Part shown: in pieces, positions 1 to 10,056 of the stretch
Numbering within the stretch: position 1 is the stretch's first letter
How the letters are laid out: every line of letters begins with the position of its first letter
From: Arthrobacter sp. Hiyo8
GTDB lineage: Bacteria > Actinomycetota > Actinomycetes > Actinomycetales > Micrococcaceae
Assembly (NCBI GenBank): GCA_001549895.1
Contig: AP014719.1
Coordinates: forward strand, 434,001-498,000
Length of the DNA stretch: 64,000 nt
Direction of reading: 5' to 3'
Position numbers and translations under genes: made by a program
Notes under the pieces: model-generated
Database searches by the model: none
What the model was told of the DNA's origin: nothing
What the model saw: the letters and a program-made list of their open reading frames with translations, nothing else

Positions 1-370
1 TGGCGGAGAGCCTCCGGCATTTCATCGACGGCCATGGACGCCGCGGGCTGGCCGGGGCGCGGTGGTGGTGGTGCTCTCCGACGGTTGGGCCCAGGACGCG
101 CCGGAATTGGTGGAAGCCCAGATGGCGCGGTTGCGACGCCTTGCGTACCGGATCGTCTGGGTTAATCCGAGGAAGGCTGGCACCGGGTACCAACCTTTGG
201 CAGGCGGGATGGCCGCTGCGCTGCCCTATTGTGACGCCTTCGTGAGCGGGCACAACTACGCCGCTTTGACGGAAGCGGCCGCCGCGATTCGCGCCGAGCG
301 GCCGCGCCCGTCGCGCCCGTCGCGAGTGGCGGCCAGTGCAACCCGCCAGCACGGGCAGGAGAAGGCATGA
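1..370 (+). CDS. CoxE-like VWA-domain protein, C-terminal part (5' end outside window)
   Basis: This is the C-terminal end of a von Willebrand factor A family protein of the CoxE type. The visible part has the LSDGW strand-turn, the WVNPR segment and the terminal [10 protein letters not shown] motif typical of this family, whose members work with a MoxR-type AAA+ ATPase in metalloenzyme maturation (family knowledge). The start lies before the window. The frame changes near position 54: one extra C in GCC-GGGG joins an upstream reading ending GHGRRGLA to the downstream one. The stop TGA (368-370) overlaps the ATG of the ABC ATPase (367), so the two are probably co-translated. Confidence 0.75.
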   Translation, partial: GGEPPAFHRRPWTPRAGRGAVVVVLSDGWAQDAPELVEAQMARLRRLAYRIVWVNPRKAGTGYQPLAGGMAAALPYCDAFVSGHNYAALTEAAAAIRAERPRPSRPSRVAASATRQHGQEKA

Positions 371-1304
371 CTGAAACGGCCATCGAGCTCGTAGGTGTGA
401 CCAAGCGTTTCGGTTCCCTCACCGCCGTCGACGATCTCAGCCTGCAGGTGGAGCTCGGGGAGATTTTCGGCCTTCTGGGGCCCAACGGCTCAGGCAAAAC
501 GACCATCATCAACATGATCAGCGGCCTCAGCCGCCAAGTTCCGGCCGTGTCAAGGTGCTGGGCATCGATCTGCTGAAGGATCCACGCGGGATCCGGCGCT
601 CGCTCGGGACCGTACCGCAGGAGAACGCCCTGTACGAGGAACTCACGGCCGAGGCCAACCTGCGGTTCCACGCCGATCTCTTCGACGTGCCCCGGCATGG
701 TCTCGAGCGGAAGATCACCGCGCTCCTCGAGTTGGCGCAATTGGAGGAGCGCCGGAAGAGCCGCGTCGCCACGTTCTCCGGCGGCATGAAGCGAAGGCTG
801 GCATTGGTCCGGGCCATGCTCCACGAACCGGAACTGCTCTACTTCGACGAACCGACCCTCGGCGTCGATGTGCAGAGCAGGCATGCCCTCTGGGACCGGA
901 TCCTCGAACTTAAGGACCGCGGTACCACGGTGCTCATCACCAGCAACTACCTTGAGGAAGCGAACGCCCTGTGCGATCGCCTGGCCATCATCGACCGCGG
1001 ACGGCTCGTGGCGCTCGATTCGCCGTCGAAGCTGCGGCGCAGCTTCGGTGACACGGTGGTCGAAATGCGCACCCATCCGGCGCCTGGGGAAGACATCGTT
1101 CAAAAGGTCCTCGCGCTCCCCGGCGTCGTCTCGGCAGTTGCATCCGACGGCTCGCTGAAGGTCACTGTGGAAGGCGGTTCCGATGTCACCGGCAGGGTGG
1201 TGACCGCCGTCGTGGATTCCACGAGCCTTGAGGAGATCCAGAGCCGCGAGCCGAGCCTCGACGAGGTTTTCCTCAGCCTGACAGGCAAGGAGCTCCGGGA
1301 ATGA
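367..1304 (+). CDS. ABC-2 type exporter, ATP-binding protein (frameshifted)
   Basis: Cytoplasmic ATPase of an ABC-2 (DrrA/NatA-like) exporter, about 312 residues when repaired. Walker A is GPNGSGKTT near residue 38, the signature is FSGGM, Walker B is LLYFDEP, followed by a GVD D-loop. At the switch (H-loop) position I read TSNYLEEA, so Asn replaces the usual His. The frame breaks near position 541, where CGCCAAG would be CGCCCAAG in a normal gene. Its ATG overlaps the preceding stop and its own stop overlaps the start of the first permease, so the exporter looks like one operon. The substrate cannot be told from sequence. Confidence 0.9.
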
Positions 1305-2410
1305 GCCTCCGCCATGACCTCCGCGTGATACGGGCCGTGGCGGCGACGGACATCCGCCTCACCCTCCGGGAGCCGCTCTTCGCGATCATCGGCGTCCTCA
1401 TCCCGATCAACTTCCTGCTGCTCTTCCTCCTCTTTGCGATCAGCGGGGGCCAGGCACCGATCGCCGTCGTGATGAACGACCACGGACCGCTCGCGCAACG
1501 CTTCGTCCAGGCCATGGACGGCTCGCATTCGTTCATCATCCACACCGCAACCCCCGCCGAAGCGGAGAGCGAGATCCACTCCGGCAGCATCGTCGCCGTC
1601 GTCACCGTGCCGCAAGAGTTCGACGCCGCACTTGCCGCCCGAGCGCGGATCGAGATTCCCGTGGAAGTCAACAACTTGAACGTCGACTTCACCAACGACA
1701 TCCGCCGGGCCGTGCCGCTGTCCATCACGTCCTTCTACGCGGACGCCTTCCCGGACCAAGTAGTTGTGACCGCCCGCGAATCCGACGTCCACGCCCAGGA
1801 CACCGGCTACATTCCGTACCTCGCCGTGAGCATCATGGTTGCCGGCCTGATGCTCGCGTCCCAACTACAAGGCAGCGTCAATACCGCGAGGGACTACGAG
1901 CTCGGGACCATCAAGGAACTCGCGCTGGCGCCTGTGAGCCGTTTGACCATCGGGGTAGGCAAGGTACTGGGAGCCGCGGTCCTCGCGGCGGCGTCCGCGC
2001 TGTTGCTACTCGCCGTCGTGGTCCTGTTTATCGGAGTCCGTCCGCTCCATCCCCTCGAAGTATTGGGCTTCGGACTCCTGATTCTGGCGGCGTTCCTCGC
2101 CCTCGGCGTCCTCGTCGGGACGCTGGTCCGCCGGAGGCAGCAGGCAATCCCCTTGTCCATCGCGGCCGTTCTTCCCCTGTTTTTCTTGAGTGGACCGTTC
2201 GGGCCGGCGAACTGGCTGGGTGCCATCCCGGGCGGGATCGCCGCGATATCGCCCCTCGCGTATGCCATCGCCGCTTTCCAGCACGCCTTCCACGGCTACC
2301 AGACGGCTCCGCAGGGCCTGACTGTGGACGCGATCGTGCTGGCGGGCTTCACCGTGGTGGCCGTAGGGTTCGCGGCCTTCGTGTTCAGCCGGCGGGGGGC
2401 GAGGCACTGA
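1301..2410 (+). CDS. ABC-2 type transporter permease
   Basis: Intact 369-residue integral membrane subunit of the exporter. One hydrophobic segment lies near residues 26-48, then an extracytoplasmic loop of about 120 residues, then a C-terminal bundle of about five segments from residue 170 onward. This is the YhgE/NatB-like ABC2_membrane_3 layout. The ATG overlaps the stop of the ATPase (ATGA at 1301) and its own TGA overlaps the ATG of the second permease at 2410. The loop contains VNNLNVDFTND, repeated almost exactly in the second permease, showing that the two subunits are paralogues that probably form a heterodimer. Confidence 0.9.
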   Translation: MSLRHDLRVIRAVAATDIRLTLREPLFAIIGVLIPINFLLLFLLFAISGGQAPIAVVMNDHGPLAQRFVQAMDGSHSFIIHTATPAEAESEIHSGSIVAVVTVPQEFDAALAARARIEIPVEVNNLNVDFTNDIRRAVPLSITSFYADAFPDQVVVTARESDVHAQDTGYIPYLAVSIMVAGLMLASQLQGSVNTARDYELGTIKELALAPVSRLTIGVGKVLGAAVLAAASALLLLAVVVLFIGVRPLHPLEVLGFGLLILAAFLALGVLVGTLVRRRQQAIPLSIAAVLPLFFLSGPFGPANWLGAIPGGIAAISPLAYAIAAFQHAFHGYQTAPQGLTVDAIVLAGFTVVAVGFAAFVFSRRGARH

Positions 2411-3508
2411 TGGCGTCCGGGCGTGCCGTGCTCGCTATCGCGGCGAAAGACATCCTGACCTGGTTCCGCACGCCGTCGGCGATTCTGGCCAGCCTGCTGC
2501 CGCCCGTCGCGTTCCTGCTGATCATCTTCGTAGTGGCCGGCGCGGTCGGCCGGAACCCGGTCGCCCTGGTGGTCGAGGACAGCGGGCCGCAAGCGCAGAG
2601 ACTCGTCTCGATCCTTGAGAACTCGGACGCCTTCCGCGTCCAGCGGGCAACTCCCTCTGAAGCCACCCAGCTGCTGGACACCCTTCAGGTTGCGGCGGTC
2701 ATTACCGTGCCCGCCACGTTCGACGACGACTACCGGGCCGGCGGCCCGACCCCGTCAGCGTGCAGATCAACAACCTGAACCTCGACTTCACCAACGATCT
2801 GCGCCGTTCAGTGCCAGCCGCTATTACGAATTTTTATGCCGGCCAGCCGGACACTCCGATCATGGTCGGCGTGTCCGAATCGGACCTGAGGCCGCACGAC
2901 GTCGACCTGGTCCAGTTCCAGCTCGTGCCGATCCTCGTGCTCCTTCTCACGATCATGGGGATCGTCAACGGCGGGTTGGCCGCGGCCCGCGAGTTCGAAG
3001 ACCTGACCATCAAGGCGCTGTTGCTCTCGCCGATTGGCCGCGGGACACTGATTGCCGGCAAAATCCTGGCGTGCTGGGTGACGACAATGCTCGTGGCGGC
3101 GGTGGTGCTGGCCTTGTCGTTCGCCTTTGGGGTGCTCCGGCCTGCCGGCTGGTATTGGTTGCCGGCTCTGGCCGCGATCGGATTGATCGCGCTGGCGGCC
3201 GCGGGGCTTGGGACCGCTTTGGGAGGCGCGCTGCGACGCTTTTCAGCCGTTGCCGGGCAGGCATCAACCTCTCCATCTACCTGTTTTTCCTCAGCGGAGG
3301 AATCAGTGTTGCAGCCTTCCTGCCGGATTGGATCCAGGCCATAGCGCATTTCACACCAACGTTTTATGGCGTGGATGCCTTGGAGGCCGCGATCTTCTAC
3401 CAATCGACCGACAACCTCGGCCGCGACCTCGCGGTACTGCTGGCTACGGCCGCAGTCGGACTCGTCTTGGGGACGGTGTCCCTCCGGCGGCGGCTCGTCG
3501 ATTACTAG
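2410..3508 (+). CDS. ABC-2 type transporter permease, second subunit (frameshifted twice)
   Basis: Paralogue of the preceding permease, about 366 residues when repaired, with the same N-terminal membrane anchor, a long loop containing INNLNLDFTND and a C-terminal membrane bundle ending in RRRLVDY. The frame shifts near 2746 (GGCCCGACC, one C short) and near 3267 (GGGCAGGCATC, one G short); filling each restores an uninterrupted protein. Start and previous stop overlap as ATGA, so it is the last gene of the exporter operon. Confidence 0.88.
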
Positions 3509-3568
3509 GCTCCGATGGCTGCCTCAGTTCCCTTGACCTAGGTGTGCGAAACGTTTCACGCTTGCTTT

Positions 3569-4478
3569 TCAGTGGTTGGGGCCAGTGGGTTTCGGTCGGG
3601 GGATTCGCCACCCAGCCGCCGATGCACCGTCGATCAACGTTCGGATCGCGCCCGTGACGATAGGCCGTGTGTCATCCGCGCGATGCAGCAAGTCCCATGC
3701 CCACAGCGGTACCGGGGACGTGACGGGCCGGCGGGTCAAGGTGGGTGGCATCGGCGCCGCATGGCGTTTAGGCGATTGCAGCACTGGCCGCCTCAAGCGG
3801 CCACATGTTCGAAGAATGCCGGTCCGGTAATGCCACCGTCGTCGATGTGTGTGACGGACGCCCCGCTGGCCTTCGCGAAGGCCAACGCATAGCGGTTCCA
3901 CGAGTCCCAGGACGCTTCGTCAACATCGACGAGAACCGTGAGCTCGGCTGCTGGCACGCTGTCGTGACGGGTCGCGTGGTGGGCGCCTGGCATGACCGCC
4001 TGCAGTCGCTCGTACATTAGGAGCTCGGCCACCAGGTTCTGCCGCACGACGTCGGCATTCTCAATCCACGCGATGGCGAGGTCGAGGCTGCCTTCGGCCA
4101 CCCGCGCCGCTTGGGTATGGGATGGCAGGACCCACTCGTCGATACGGATCCGAAGGGTGGGCATTGTCGCGATCCCCGGGGAAGCCAACTGACATAGCCC
4201 AGCCGCAGCGGCAACTGTCGGTCTCCGTTGCGAGCCCGATCGAACGCTCGCGTGGCAGCGGCCAACACCTCGCGGGCGTCAGTCAGGAACTCGCTGCCGG
4301 CGGGCGTCAACTCGACATGCCTGCGATCACGGATGAGGAGCTGAGTCCCGAGCTCGCGCTCAAGGTTGATGATCTGCTGGGACAGCGACGGGCCGGCAAT
4401 GTGGAGCCGCTCTGCGGCTCGACCGAAATGCAGCTCCTCGGCGACAGCGACAAAGTAGGTGAGCTGCCGGAGTTCCAC
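3569..4478 (-). CDS. LysR family transcriptional regulator (frameshifted twice)
   Basis: LysR-type regulator of about 303 residues, the family's usual length. The N-terminal winged helix starts MELRQLTYFVAVAEE and carries the typical HFGRAAERLHI and SLSQQI helices; the rest is the substrate-binding domain. Frames change near 4190 (CCCCGGGG run) and near 3795, after which the C-terminal strand PVPLWAWDLLHRADDTRP continues in a third frame. It is divergent from the muconolactone-isomerase-like gene at 4630, the usual arrangement for a LysR activator and its target, so regulation of that gene by an aromatic-derived ligand is likely but inferred. Confidence 0.88.
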
Positions 4479-4629
4479 GGGTTGATTGTACGCCGGAATG
4501 ACCGCTGGGAGGCGGGCCTACCAGTGCTCGGATACAAGTCGTGGACCGCAGACGTGTACTCGGGTTGACTCAGAGAAAGGGCACCCGCCCGCAGGCCAAC
4601 AATCACACAACAAAAAAGAAATCAGTCCG

Positions 4630-4980
4630 ATGGAATTCCTCACCACCCTCACCACGAACGTCCCGCATGGAACGCCGGAATCGACGGTCGACTCCACCAA
4701 GGATCGCGAGGCTATCCGCGCTGCCGAACTCGCGCAGATGGGCCACCTCCTGCGATTGTGGCGGCCGCCCACAGAGCCGGGCGAGTGGCGCACTGTCGGC
4801 CTCTGGAGCGCCGACACTGAAGCCGATCTCAAGGAAATCCTTGCCTCGCTCCCGTTGCACGTGTGGATGACCGTAGAGATCACGCCACTGAATCCACACC
4901 CGAACGATCCTGTGCCGGCGAAGGCCTGCCCATCTGCGGGCCATCCACGTCTAGACCCTGCTTCGACGTCCTCTGAATAG
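4630..4980 (+). CDS. Muconolactone Delta-isomerase family protein
   Basis: Intact protein of 116 residues resembling muconolactone isomerase (CatC, about 96 residues), which converts muconolactone to 3-oxoadipate enol-lactone in the catechol branch of the beta-ketoadipate pathway. Family features visible are the N-terminal MEFLTTLTTNVP strand, the GHLLRLWRPP region with the conserved Arg-Leu-Trp-Arg, the WRTVGLWSADTEADL segment and the LPLHVWM strand. I chose ATG 4630 because homology begins there; the frame is open further upstream. No other catechol-pathway gene is in view, so it may serve a related lactone. The 3' end overlaps the convergent GlsB-type gene by 30 bp. Confidence 0.8.
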   Translation: MEFLTTLTTNVPHGTPESTVDSTKDREAIRAAELAQMGHLLRLWRPPTEPGEWRTVGLWSADTEADLKEILASLPLHVWMTVEITPLNPHPNDPVPAKACPSAGHPRLDPASTSSE

Positions 4981-5217
4981 GCCGAAGATCAGCAGCACGA
5001 TGACGGCCCCCAGGATGGACAGCAGCCAGGTCCTCAGATCGAAGAAGTCTCCCAGTCCACCACCGAAGACGAGGGAACCGATCCAACCACCAAGAAACGC
5101 CCCGACAACTCCTAGAAGGAGGGTAAGCAGCAAGCCGCCGCCTTGCCGTCCAGGAAGAATGGCCTTTGCGATGGCGCCCGCAATCAGGCCGAGCAGAAGA
5201 AAAGCGAGAAGTCCCAT
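4951..5217 (-). CDS. GlsB/YeaQ/YmgE family stress-response membrane protein
   Basis: Small membrane protein of 88 residues with three hydrophobic segments and the conserved GLIAGAIAKAILPGRQGGG motif of the transglycosylase-associated (YeaQ/GlsB) family. Members are induced by general or envelope stress; the molecular role is not settled. ATG 5217 is preceded by a good ribosome site (AAAGGAG, 7 bases away), which favours it over starts further upstream. The end overlaps the convergent isomerase gene. Confidence 0.9.
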   Translation of the reverse strand: MGLLAFLLLGLIAGAIAKAILPGRQGGGLLLTLLLGVVGAFLGGWIGSLVFGGGLGDFFDLRTWLLSILGAVIVLLIFGLFRGRRSRV

Positions 5218-5312
5218 GGTGCATCTCCTTTGCAACGAAGACGAGCGCCAGTTCGGCGCTTCGCCTCTGAGTCAATCAGCATGCTTACTGGCAGGCAAGG
5301 CCCCGCGCCCTC

Positions 5313-6210
5313 CTATCCCAGGGTGGAGAGGGCCGCCGGTGCGCACTCAATCCTGACCGGCACGTCAGCGTCAACGGATTTCACTTCACCGTCGATCTGG
5401 TAGCTCAGGGGCTTGAGGGTGGTGAACGAGTAGCTGCTCACGCTGGGCTGGTCCCCAGCCCCTTGGTAGCCGCCCGCAGCGCCGTCAAGAGGACCCGCCA
5501 CTTTGGCTTGTGGGCAAAGAGGACCACTTCGAATTTTCCGTCAGCGAGCTTGTCGTCGGCGCCGCTGAGCGTGGCATACTTGGCCATCTCCGGAATGTTG
5601 GCGAGCACGAGGCTGTCCAAACGGCGGCGCTTGCCGTCGGCCAGGCGTATTTCGAAGGGCTCGAACTTCGAGAAGGTCCGGATCACGGAGACCATTTCCT
5701 TCAGGGCGCCCTTGCCGCCCTTTTCCAGGTCAATCGCCATTACCGGGGTCAGCCCGAAGCCGACATACGAGTGCGCGTACTCCCCCGGCGAGCCCGACCC
5801 CTTTCCCGTGTGCACGCGCAGCAAATCGATGCTCCGCACCCTGCCCGCGGCGATCGCCTCCCCGAGCGGCTGGGTGCCCGTGCTCCGCCTGTGATCATTG
5901 GCATTGCCCGCCCCAGCACCGCGCACACCGCCTTGGGGTTGCCTCCTTGCATTACGCCGTTGACAACCTCGTTGTAGCCGCCGTCACCACTGACGGAAAC
6001 CACCAATACATCCCCGCCACCGCTCACAGCGTCGCGCGCCAGCTCGACGGCATGGCCAGCATGGGCGGTTGGCTGGAGCCTGATGTCCGCGGTGTAGCTG
6101 AGAAGATTCTCCAGCTCGTTGTGGAGACCCTCAGCCAGCCTGCGTGCATCCCCCGTGCTGTTGGGATTAAAAATAATGACGATCGATTCAAAGGTCCGTG
6201 CAGAAGTCAT
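5313..6210 (-). CDS. Diacylglycerol kinase catalytic-domain (LCB5/YegS-like) lipid kinase (frameshifted twice)
   Basis: Lipid kinase of about 299 residues. The N-terminal half carries IVIIFNPNST and the nucleotide-binding SGDGGYNEVVNG (a GGDGT-type motif); the C-terminal half is the beta-sandwich with GFGLTPVMAIDL. Frames change near 5905 (one G short before CAATGCCAATGA, giving a normal LGRGNANDH turn) and near 5455 (GGGG run, one G short). Family members phosphorylate diacylglycerol or related lipids at the inner membrane face. It is divergent from the GT51 gene at 6395, with a 14-bp inverted repeat between them. Confidence 0.9.
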
Positions 6211-6242
6211 TGCCGCTCCGATATTCGCTCGTGATGACTTCG

Positions 6243-6256
6243 GTAAGTGTACTTAC
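6243..6256. promoter_or_regulatory. Inverted repeat, candidate operator
   Basis: GTAAGT-GT-ACTTAC, two perfect 6-bp arms around a 2-bp centre, lies 33 bp upstream of the lipid kinase start (6210) in the divergent intergenic region shared with the GT51 gene. Size and symmetry suit a dimeric repressor, but no regulator is encoded next to it. Confidence 0.4.
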
Positions 6257-6394
6257 AATCCTCTCCTGCACGCTAAGGACCGGGTTCCGGCCAACTTAGC
6301 TGGACGGAACAATCAGCAAGGCCCGGTAGAATATCGTGCCATCCTCTCCCCCTTCCAGGGGTAACTGCGCGGGACGAGAAGCAAAGGCAGACCG

Positions 6395-7397
6395 ATGGAC
6401 ACTCCAACACCACCGACCCCGCCTCGGCGTCCGCAGCCAGGAAGACCTCCTTCAGCGGGCCGCCCTTATCCTGCCCGGGCCAAAGTCATCAGCTCCCCGG
6501 TGCCTGTCCCGCTGGAGCCGCAAGAGCCGGATCGGGCCAGCCGCCGGTACCCCCGGATGGCAAGAAGGCCAAACGATCCAAAGGGAAGTGGCGCCGCAAG
6601 CTCCTCTTGGCGCTGATCGCCCCGCTTGTTCTGGTCCAAATCGTCGCTTTCATGTTCAGCATGGGCGTGACCCCACCGCGCACCGCCTACATGCTGGAAG
6701 CGGGTGAACCCAACGTCTACCAGTTCGTCTCGATCAACCACATGAGCCGGCACTTGCTGGCGGCGACCATCGCCCATGAGGACGAACAGCTCGGCACGCG
6801 CAGCGGAGCCTTCGACGTCGGAGACCTCCAGGCGAGGGCGCAGGCGTACTTCCAGGGAAAGCCGGACCCCAGCGGTTCCACCATCCCCCAGCAGTTGGTC
6901 AAGAACATTTTCCTTTGGGACGACCAGAATGCCGTCCGCAAGGGAATTGAAGCCGTCCTGGCAACTCAGTTCAGCTACACGTTGAGCCCTCAGCGCACCT
7001 TGGAGCTCTACCTGAACTATGCCCAGTTCGGTCCCCATCTGTACGGGGTCTGCGCCGCAAGCTGGTACTACTTCGGAACACCACCGTGGAACATGTCCGA
7101 TTACCAGTCGGCCCAGCTGATGGGCGTCCTTCCGCTGCCGGATCTGGTCAGGCGGGATCCCAACGGAGGCATCTACCTTGGCACAGGCGTCAACCCTGCC
7201 GTGTGGAACCTTGTGAACGGCGCCGCGAACGTCTGGGTCCCCGGCAACTCGATGGCCTGGGCGGATGGCAAGCGGCCGTTGGAACGATCGGCATCACAGA
7301 CACTGCCGACAGCCATGCCGGCCAGCGCTCCGACAACGACGCGTGCTCAACCATGCCCCAAAGCGTGAAGGACCGGATCCAAAGCGAAGCCGGCTAG
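6395..7397 (+). CDS. Monofunctional GT51 peptidoglycan transglycosylase-like protein (frameshifted twice)
   Basis: About 334 residues when repaired: a Pro/Arg-rich cytoplasmic N-terminus of some 70 residues, one membrane helix (near LLLALIAPLVLVQIVAF), then a GT51 domain. Family motifs are the catalytic Glu in IAHEDEQLG, the SGSTIPQQLVKN segment and TLELYLNYAQFG. There is no transpeptidase domain, so it resembles MtgA, which polymerises lipid II into glycan strands at the outer membrane face. Breaks are near 6553 (C run, one short) and near 7266 (GG should be GGG); the last 45 residues then run in a third frame to TAG 7395-7397. Confidence 0.88.
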
Positions 7398-7423
7398 GAA
7401 CGCGGCCGGCGCCGTACCCGGGT

Positions 7424-8077
7424 TCAGCCGCGCGGCGCTGGCAAGTCCAGGTTCCAGTGGCGCGAGACCATCAGCAGCCAATCGACGTCGTCGTCGTGGC
7501 CCGCTCCGCCGGGTCCGGGCGTGATGAAGAAGCGGGACACAACGCGCTGCGAGCCTTCGGCGTCTCCGTAGAGGACATCCACCGTGAAGCCTTCTCCGGC
7601 TGCTCCCGCGGTGGCGTTGCGGAAGTCGGCCGACTCAGGGTCCCGGATCGCAACCTGGCAGAATCCGGCGTCGTTGGCAGGCACGTAGATGTCCCGGGTC
7701 AGCCGGTGGAACTCTTCCACAGGCGCCAGCGGAGCCCTGGCGTCCGGTGGCAGGTGCCAACCATGCAGGACCGCCACTCCTGCACCGGCATTGCGCACAG
7801 ACATCAACAAGTACACGGCGTTGCTGCTGATCTCCAGCGTGGCGTGGCCACCGCGCACCACCATCCACTTGCCTTCCATGAACCGCACTTTCTGCGGCGC
7901 GTCAGACCAGTTGGAGGGCAGCAGGATCGGGCGCAATCCGTTCAGCAGGGCACGCTCGGCCAGCCGCGCGGATCGGTTGGCCGATCTCGTGGAGATGAAC
8001 GTCGCGACGGCGAGAACCGTCGTACCGAGGGCGGTGCCGAGGTTGGAGATCAGAACCCAATCGACCATAAGGCACAT
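7424..8077 (-). CDS. Hypothetical protein with N-terminal membrane helix
   Basis: Intact 217-residue protein that I cannot assign to a family. A membrane segment (about residues 6-29) is followed by an Arg-rich stretch and a soluble domain predicted to be mainly beta strand, with LEISSNAVYLLMSVRNAGAGVAVL and a C-terminal acidic GHDDDVDWL. The uninterrupted frame over 650 bp supports it as a real gene. A second in-frame ATG at 8068 is an alternative start. Confidence 0.75.
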   Translation of the reverse strand: MCLMVDWVLISNLGTALGTTVLAVATFISTRSANRSARLAERALLNGLRPILLPSNWSDAPQKVRFMEGKWMVVRGGHATLEISSNAVYLLMSVRNAGAGVAVLHGWHLPPDARAPLAPVEEFHRLTRDIYVPANDAGFCQVAIRDPESADFRNATAGAAGEGFTVDVLYGDAEGSQRVVSRFFITPGPGGAGHDDDVDWLLMVSRHWNLDLPAPRG

Positions 8078-8145
8078 TCAACGCCTGTCCTGCCTCGCGG
8101 GCAATCGGCTGCGAAGCCGGACAGGCGTCGAACCCGGGCTCGGCG

Positions 8146-9177
8146 TTACCGGCCGCCCTCGATCTTCCGGCTGCGCTGGTTCTGCGCCATCGGACCGTAC
8201 GGATAGACGCCGACGCGCGGTTGGCTGGCCTCCGTGAGCCGGCTGGTTTCCTCAGGGCTGAGTTCCAGGTCAGCCGCCGCCAGGTTGTCCGCCAACTGTT
8301 CCGTGGTTCGGGCGCCGAGGATCACGGAGGTCACGGCAGGCCGGTCCGCCAACCATGCCAGTGCAACTTGGGAATCACTGACGCCATGATCTGCCGCGAT
8401 CTTTTCCACTGTCCCGATGACGTCCCAGGTGCGGGGGTCATCGTTGCGTGCCTGCCACGCTTCCATGCCGCGTTCCGGGTTTTCACCGAGGCGGGTGGCT
8501 CCGGTGGGCGGCACGTCGCGCTTGTACTTGCCGGAGAGCCAGCCTCCGCCCAAGGGAGACCACGGCAACAGCCCGATGCCGGCATCCAGGGAAGCCGGAA
8601 CGATTTCCGATTCGATTTCACGGACCAGCAGGCTGTACTGGGGCTGCAACGTCACCGGCGCGCTCCAGCCAAAGGCTTTGGCCACGTGCACGGCCTTGGT
8701 CAACTGCCACCCCAGGAAGTTGGAAAAACCGTAGTAGGCGATCTTGCCGCTGCTGACGGAGTCGTGCAGGAAGCGCAGCGTCTCCTCCAATGGCGTAATC
8801 GGGTCCCATGCGTGCATTTGGTAGAGGTCGATCTGCTCCACGCCCAGACGGCGCAGCGAGTCGTCCAACGCCCGCGTGAGGTGGCGTCGGGAGGTGCCGA
8901 CATCGTTCGGGGCCGTCCCCATGGGGAAGCGGCCCTTGGTGGCCAGCACCACGCGGTCCCGCGCATCGGGCCGTTCGGCCAGCCAGCGGCCGATGATCTC
9001 CTCCGATACTCCGGCGCTGTAGACGTCTGCGGTGTCGATGAAGTTGCCACCGGCCGCAACGTAGCTATCCAGGATGTCGCGGGACGTTTCCTCGGTGGCC
9101 TCGGCCCCGAATGTCATGGTTCCCAGCGCGTAGTTCGACACCACGGCGCCGCTGTTGCCCAAAGTGCGGTATCGCAT
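8146..9177 (-). CDS. Aldo/keto reductase
   Basis: Intact protein of about 343 residues, AKR superfamily, NADPH-dependent carbonyl reductase of the YajO/general stress type. The catalytic Asp and Tyr are in NFIDTADVYSAGVSEE, the Lys is in VLATKG and the His in YQMHAWDP; the cofactor loop is the C-terminal SVILGARTTEQLADN. ATG 9177 is chosen because GAGG lies 6 bases upstream and homology begins MRYRTLGNSG. It follows the epimerase gene by a few bases on the same strand, suggesting co-transcription. Confidence 0.93.
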   Translation of the reverse strand: MRYRTLGNSGAVVSNYALGTMTFGAEATEETSRDILDSYVAAGGNFIDTADVYSAGVSEEIIGRWLAERPDARDRVVLATKGRFPMGTAPNDVGTSRRHLTRALDDSLRRLGVEQIDLYQMHAWDPITPLEETLRFLHDSVSSGKIAYYGFSNFLGWQLTKAVHVAKAFGWSAPVTLQPQYSLLVREIESEIVPASLDAGIGLLPWSPLGGGWLSGKYKRDVPPTGATRLGENPERGMEAWQARNDDPRTWDVIGTVEKIAADHGVSDSQVALAWLADRPAVTSVILGARTTEQLADNLAAADLELSPEETSRLTEASQPRVGVYPYGPMAQNQRSRKIEGGR

Positions 9178-9185
9178 CATGTTCC

Positions 9186-10056
9186 TCAATCCTCGACGGG
9201 GGTGGTGCGGTTCGAATGGTAGGTGCGCCAGGTGTGTTCGGGCTGGAAGCCCAGCAGTCGCCTGGCCTTGTCGATGGACAGCATGGTCTCGTGCTCTCCC
9301 AGTTCCTTGATCACCTTGACGCCGGGGAATACCTCCGCAGCCAGGCTCGCACTCGACCGGCGCATGACGGTGTCCGCGTTGGCGATGATGAATGCTTCGA
9401 ACCCCGGCTTGCCGTTCTCAAGGGCCCGCGCCACGGCCTGCGCGCCGTCCCGGCCGTCGATGTAACCCCACAGGTTCCACTTACGCAGCGTGGCGTCGGA
9501 GTCGAAGGATGGAAACCGTTCGTAGTCTTCCACGTCCATGACATTGGAGAACCGGAGTCCCACGATGCTGAGCTCAGGGTCCCAGCGAGTCAACTCGATG
9601 GCCATCTGCTCTTCCAAATGCTTCACCAGCGAATAGGTGCTTTCGGGCCGCGCCGGGTATTCCTCATCCGCCGGAATGTAGGGAGGGTCGACGTCGAACG
9701 GCAGGCCCAGCACCGTCTCACTTGAGGCGTAGACGACCTTCTTGATGCCGGCCCGGCGGGCCGCCTGGAACACGTTGTACGTGGAGAGCATGTTGTTCTC
9801 GAACGTCGCAGCATCCGGGATAATGCCGGGTGCTGGAATGGCCCCGAGATGCACCACGGCATCGAAGCCGCTGTGCCGGTCGTCCAGCCCAGGAACACAT
9901 CCAGCACTTGGCCATAGTCACGCAGGTCGACGATCGCCAGACCCGGGCTCCTTTCGCCCGCACGGTCCAGGTTCAACACCTGATGCCCGTCCCCGCTAAG
10001 CCGGCGCACCACGTGCCGCCCAGTTTTCCGCTTCCACCCGTCACTGCAATTCTCAT
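9186..10056 (-). CDS. NAD-dependent epimerase/dehydratase (frameshifted twice)
   Basis: Extended short-chain dehydrogenase of about 291 residues. It begins MRIAVTGGSGKLG (Rossmann TGxxGxxG), has VVHLGAIPAP after the fourth strand, and a STYSLVKH segment that supplies the Tyr-x-x-x-Lys pair. Breaks are near 10018 (GGC-GGC, one G short) and near 9890. Probable upstream partner of the aldo/keto reductase, whose start lies 8 bases beyond this stop. The sugar or keto substrate is not evident. Confidence 0.9.

Noticed and set aside
162..1103. Minus-strand open frame of 313 codons
   Set aside because: Antisense to the ABC ATPase with Walker A, signature and Walker B on the plus strand.
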